Of a stretch of 8,716 nucleotides of DNA, positions 6,661 to 8,716 are shown one piece after another. The notes beneath the pieces are model-generated. The model saw only the letters and a program-made list of their open reading frames with translations. It ran no database searches and was not told where the DNA came from. Each line of letters begins with the position of its first letter. Positions within the stretch are counted from its first letter, which is position 1. Where the stretch lies: contig JABFSS010000127.1 in assembly GCA_013140485.1 (NCBI GenBank), forward strand, positions 1 through 8,716, read 5' to 3'. Source of the DNA: Candidatus Peribacteraceae bacterium (lineage in GTDB: Bacteria > Patescibacteriota > Gracilibacteria > Peribacterales > Peribacteraceae). A program made the position numbers and the translations under genes.

Positions 6661-7761
6661 ATGTCTCCTGAGAAATACAATGAACATTCGGAAAGCAATC
6701 TTCTGTCGAAGCTTTCGGTTGTGGGTCGGGGAATAAAACAAATGATTGTTATTTATACGTTGTTATTTTTGTGCCCCGCCCAGAAGCCCGATGGACCTTC
6801 CGCTGTGCATCAACCTTCTCAAGACAATAGACCAAAAATCGGTTTCTCTCCGCCGAGAATCATAAAACCGGCAACGCCTGAGACCGAGAAAAAAGAGCCC
6901 GTCAAAAATGACGTACCTCGGGCCAAGCCCCCGGATATCGGACTCAGGGAGAATGAAAAAATAAATCCCACATTACACTTCGAGAAAGTCGTGAAAAGCG
7001 GAGAAGCGCTCACAGAAAAATTTACTCAAGCAAAGCTCAATTCTGTGGCCTCAGAAATTGATGCGGCAATTACGGAATCGACCAAGATGATTTTCGTCGG
7101 GGAAAGTCATTGGGGCACGCGGCCCTATTACACTCAACTCATCGATAAGTTTCTTGATCCACAGAAAGGAGTGATTTTTCTGGAGGCTCCCTGGTCCTCT
7201 CAAAAAGATCTTGATAACTACCTCAATGGGAAAGAACCATTTGATAAAATCAGCAAGGTGGTTAATTGGAAACACATCATTGATCATGCGAAAGACAAAA
7301 AAATTCGTGTGATTCTGGTTGATGAATTGGTGCAACGCGACCAGGGAATGGCCAACAACATGGATAATTTTTGGAAAGATGCTAAGCCTGATCGCGGAAT
7401 CTTCTTTGTCGGGAAATTACATCTCGCTCACAGCTATGGCGATCGAAATCGAGTGGACCTGTCCATTCCAGAGCTCATGGCTCAAAGGGGATGGAAGGCT
7501 CAATCGATGGTGGACATCCATTTTCATAATATTGCTGTAGGCACTGATGCAATGTACTCCTGTGATTCCATGGGGACTGGCAAAAGACTGTGGTCTATTC
7601 CCTTTAAAGCGAACCTATCCAAGGCCATACACTTCAGCGGACAGGAAGATCCGATTATCTATTCAACGGAATGGATACAGCGTCTAAAAAATCCCGCGAC
7701 AAACAGGACGGTGCATGCAATTGTTCATCCCGATAGAAAGCTCGAAGGAAAGGGCTGGTGA
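6661..7761 (+). CDS. Membrane-anchored protein of the erythromycin-esterase/ChaN/Tiki type
   Basis: The 366-residue product starts with a polar tail (1-27), then a short hydrophobic segment at about 28-40 (MIVIYTLLFLCPA) that is a signal anchor or an atypical lipoprotein signal (LFLC is not a good lipobox). A Pro/Lys/Glu-rich linker follows (about 41-105), then a folded domain (about 110-355). The domain carries the superfamily pattern: GESHWG at 147-152 after a hydrophobic strand, IFLE with Glu175, VDELVQRD with Asp221 and Arg226, MANN at 230-233, and GKLH at 251-254. Related enzymes include EreA esterases, haem-uptake ChaN and Tiki metalloproteases, so the domain may be a hydrolase acting outside the membrane, but the substrate is unknown. 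The start is set by the promoter immediately upstream. The gene is AT-richer than its neighbours and may have been acquired. Confidence 0.82.
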   Translation: MSPEKYNEHSESNLLSKLSVVGRGIKQMIVIYTLLFLCPAQKPDGPSAVHQPSQDNRPKIGFSPPRIIKPATPETEKKEPVKNDVPRAKPPDIGLRENEKINPTLHFEKVVKSGEALTEKFTQAKLNSVASEIDAAITESTKMIFVGESHWGTRPYYTQLIDKFLDPQKGVIFLEAPWSSQKDLDNYLNGKEPFDKISKVVNWKHIIDHAKDKKIRVILVDELVQRDQGMANNMDNFWKDAKPDRGIFFVGKLHLAHSYGDRNRVDLSIPELMAQRGWKAQSMVDIHFHNIAVGTDAMYSCDSMGTGKRLWSIPFKANLSKAIHFSGQEDPIIYSTEWIQRLKNPATNRTVHAIVHPDRKLEGKGW

Positions 7762-7793
7762 GACCGCCTGGGATATGGGGTATAAAGAAAAAT

Positions 7794-7809
7794 GACGATC
7801 TTGTTCGTC
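7794..7809 (+). terminator. Weak stem-loop downstream of the Tiki/EreA-like gene
   Basis: GACGA (7794-7798) pairs with TCGTC (7805-7809) around a 6-base loop, 32 nt after the stop codon. A run of five T follows at 7819-7823, nine bases beyond the stem. Stem strength and T-run spacing are poor for an intrinsic terminator. Confidence 0.25.
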
Positions 7810-7821
7810 GAGCCGTAATTT

Positions 7822-7849
7822 TTGCATTCTTCGTCCGTCATCCTACAAT
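7822..7849 (+). promoter_or_regulatory. Promoter of the small YtxH-like gene
   Basis: TTGCAT (7822-7827) and TACAAT (7844-7849) are separated by 16 bp. Initiation near 7856 would give a leader of about 18 nt. That leader (CTCTTCCCACAACGCTCTT just before the ATG) has no Shine-Dalgarno sequence. Confidence 0.55.
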
Positions 7850-7873
7850 AGAGTCTCTTCCCACAACGCTCTT

Positions 7874-8212
7874 ATGAAAAAATTCTCTCTCATCCTGGGC
7901 ACACTCGGCGGCGCAATGGCCGGTTACATCCTGAGCAACGAAAAACTCCGCAAGGACATGGCGGAAGCTCCCAACGCCGAAGCAATGGCCAAGATGCTCG
8001 GGCAGCACATGGCCAAAGACGGCAAGAAAGTCGCGAAGGAAGTGAAGGGCTTCGTCGAGAGCGACGATGTGCAGAAGAACCTCAAGAAAGCGAAGGCCTT
8101 CGCGAGCAAGAAGCTCGGCGTCGCGCAGAAGGAACTGGAGAAGTATGCGAAGAAGGGCGTGAAGGAAGCGAAGAGATACGCGAAGAAAGGAATGAAGGGG
8201 ATGGGGATGTAA
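7874..8212 (+). CDS. Small Lys-rich membrane protein, YtxH/gas-vesicle-protein-like
   Basis: This 112-residue protein has a single N-terminal hydrophobic segment rich in small residues (LILGTLGGAMAGYIL at 6-20), typical of glycine-zipper helices, followed by a strongly basic, Ala/Lys/Glu-rich helical tail (about 22-105) ending in Lys/Gly/Met-rich KKGMKGMGM. This layout resembles the YtxH family, a group of small stress-associated membrane proteins of unclear function. Similarity is by layout and composition only, so the family call is tentative. The tail would lie in the cytoplasm by the positive-inside rule and could contact nucleic acid or the membrane surface. It has its own promoter and the GC-rich codon use of the core genes. 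The CDS itself is convincing because of its start, composition and independent promoter. Confidence 0.82.
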   Translation: MKKFSLILGTLGGAMAGYILSNEKLRKDMAEAPNAEAMAKMLGQHMAKDGKKVAKEVKGFVESDDVQKNLKKAKAFASKKLGVAQKELEKYAKKGVKEAKRYAKKGMKGMGM

Positions 8213-8243
8213 GAACCTTCGTGAAAATACCGCCAGACTCCGC

Positions 8244-8271
8244 TTGCCTTGGACCTCAAACCGGGTAGAAT
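8244..8271 (+). promoter_or_regulatory. Promoter of pyrG
   Basis: TTGCCT (8244-8249) and TAGAAT (8266-8271) have a 16-bp spacer. Transcription would start near 8278 and give a leader of about 79 nt before ATG 8357, the longest leader in the window, holding the C/G-rich palindromic element. Confidence 0.5.
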
Positions 8272-8275
8272 CCAC

Positions 8276-8330
8276 GGCGGGCTCCGGAAAAAAGGATTCA
8301 CCTCCCCCGCCTTCGCTCCGCTACGGCGGG
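8276..8330 (+). promoter_or_regulatory. C/G-rich leader with alternative hairpins before pyrG
   Basis: CCCGCC at 8306-8311 can pair with GGCGGG at 8325-8330 (13-nt loop, with a further short GC pairing inside) or with an upstream GGCGGG at 8276-8281 (24-nt loop). The two pairings exclude each other. The segment around 8306-8335 resembles dispersed palindromic intergenic repeats I remember from CPR genomes, so it may be a repeat element rather than a regulator. There is no U tract, so a simple intrinsic attenuator is not evident. Confidence 0.45.
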
Positions 8331-8356
8331 CAGGCACGGACCGCCCAGGTTTTCTT

Positions 8357-8716
8357 ATGGTTCCACCGAAGATGCCACAGGGAAGTGCGCAGAATCCCAC
8401 ACGGAAGAAAGGCGCACCGACCCGGTTTATCGTGGTCACGGGAGGAGTCTGTTCATCACTCGGGAAGGGCATCGCGGTCAGTTCCATCGGCGCGATCATG
8501 AAGGCGTGCGGCTTTAAGGTGTTCGTGCAGAAGCTCGATCCGTATTTGAACGTGGATCCGGGAACGATGAGTCCGTTCCAGCATGGCGAAGTGTTCGTGA
8601 CGGATGATGGTGCTGAGACTGATCTTGATCTTGGACATTACGAGAGATTCATCGACGAACCGATGAGCAGGCTCAGCACGGTGACGACCGGACAGATTTA
8701 TCAGGAAGTATTGGGG
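8357..8716 (+). CDS. pyrG: CTP synthase, N-terminal part (runs off the window)
   Basis: CTP synthase makes CTP from UTP, ATP and glutamine, the last step of pyrimidine nucleotide synthesis. The first 120 codons are present out of about 540. Residues 23-120 match the start of the amidoligase domain: the P-loop-like VTGGVCSSLGKG at 27-38 with Lys37, QKLDPYLNVDPGTMSP at 58-73 with Lys59, then QHGEVFVTDDGAETDLDLGH at 75-94, with Asp91 corresponding to the Mg-binding Asp72 of the E. coli enzyme. The C-terminal glutaminase domain lies outside the window. Relative to E. coli there are about 19 extra residues at the N-terminus, basic and Pro-rich. An in-frame ATG at 8372 would shorten this to about 14. 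No strong Shine-Dalgarno sequence precedes either ATG, only CAGG 7 nt before 8357. Confidence 0.96.
   Translation, partial: MVPPKMPQGSAQNPTRKKGAPTRFIVVTGGVCSSLGKGIAVSSIGAIMKACGFKVFVQKLDPYLNVDPGTMSPFQHGEVFVTDDGAETDLDLGHYERFIDEPMSRLSTVTTGQIYQEVLG

Noticed and set aside
8244..8501. 85-codon open frame on the plus strand across the pyrG leader
   Set aside because: It runs through the promoter and palindromic leader and overlaps pyrG in another frame; the sequence has no protein-like character.

Overview
The window looks like part of a bacterial chromosome, possibly from an uncultivated or candidate-phylum lineage (for example a CPR group such as Peribacteria or Peregrinibacteria). That assignment is a guess. 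It rests on the near absence of Shine-Dalgarno sequences, -10 boxes placed right at start codons, a C/G-rich palindromic intergenic element of a kind I recall from CPR genomes, and a UvrC with unusual architecture. The housekeeping genes are GC-rich. Two poorly recognisable genes on either side of uvrC are visibly richer in A+T. There is no tRNA, rRNA, CRISPR array, transposase or phage gene, and no stretch over 300 bases without a gene.

Layout. Minus strand, right to left: hppA (3351-1225), a complete membrane proton-pumping pyrophosphatase, then a 74-nt gap with a perfect 15-bp hairpin, then the N-terminal part of an ABC exporter half-transporter starting at 1150. The ABC reading frame is natural down to about base 52. 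There it is broken by a perfect 51-bp fold-back (1-51 is the exact inverted copy of 81-131), probably an assembly or amplification artefact at a contig end. Plus strand: an AT-rich gene with a degenerate kinase-like fold (3438-4235), uvrC (4279-6618), an AT-rich gene for a membrane-anchored protein of the erythromycin-esterase/ChaN/Tiki type (6661-7761), a small Lys-rich YtxH-like membrane protein (7874-8212), and the start of pyrG, CTP synthase, which runs off the window at 8716.

How the genes relate. They do not form one pathway. HppA recovers energy from the pyrophosphate released by biosynthesis, PyrG makes CTP, UvrC performs nucleotide excision repair and the ABC protein exports an unknown substrate. 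The most striking single feature is UvrC: a complete GNAT acetyltransferase-like domain of about 150 residues sits inside its RNase H-like nuclease domain, between the first and second catalytic aspartates. A second theme is gene expression: uvrC and the Tiki/EreA-like gene have -10 boxes ending exactly 6 nt before the ATG, which predicts leaderless mRNAs, and hardly any start in the window has a clear ribosome binding site.
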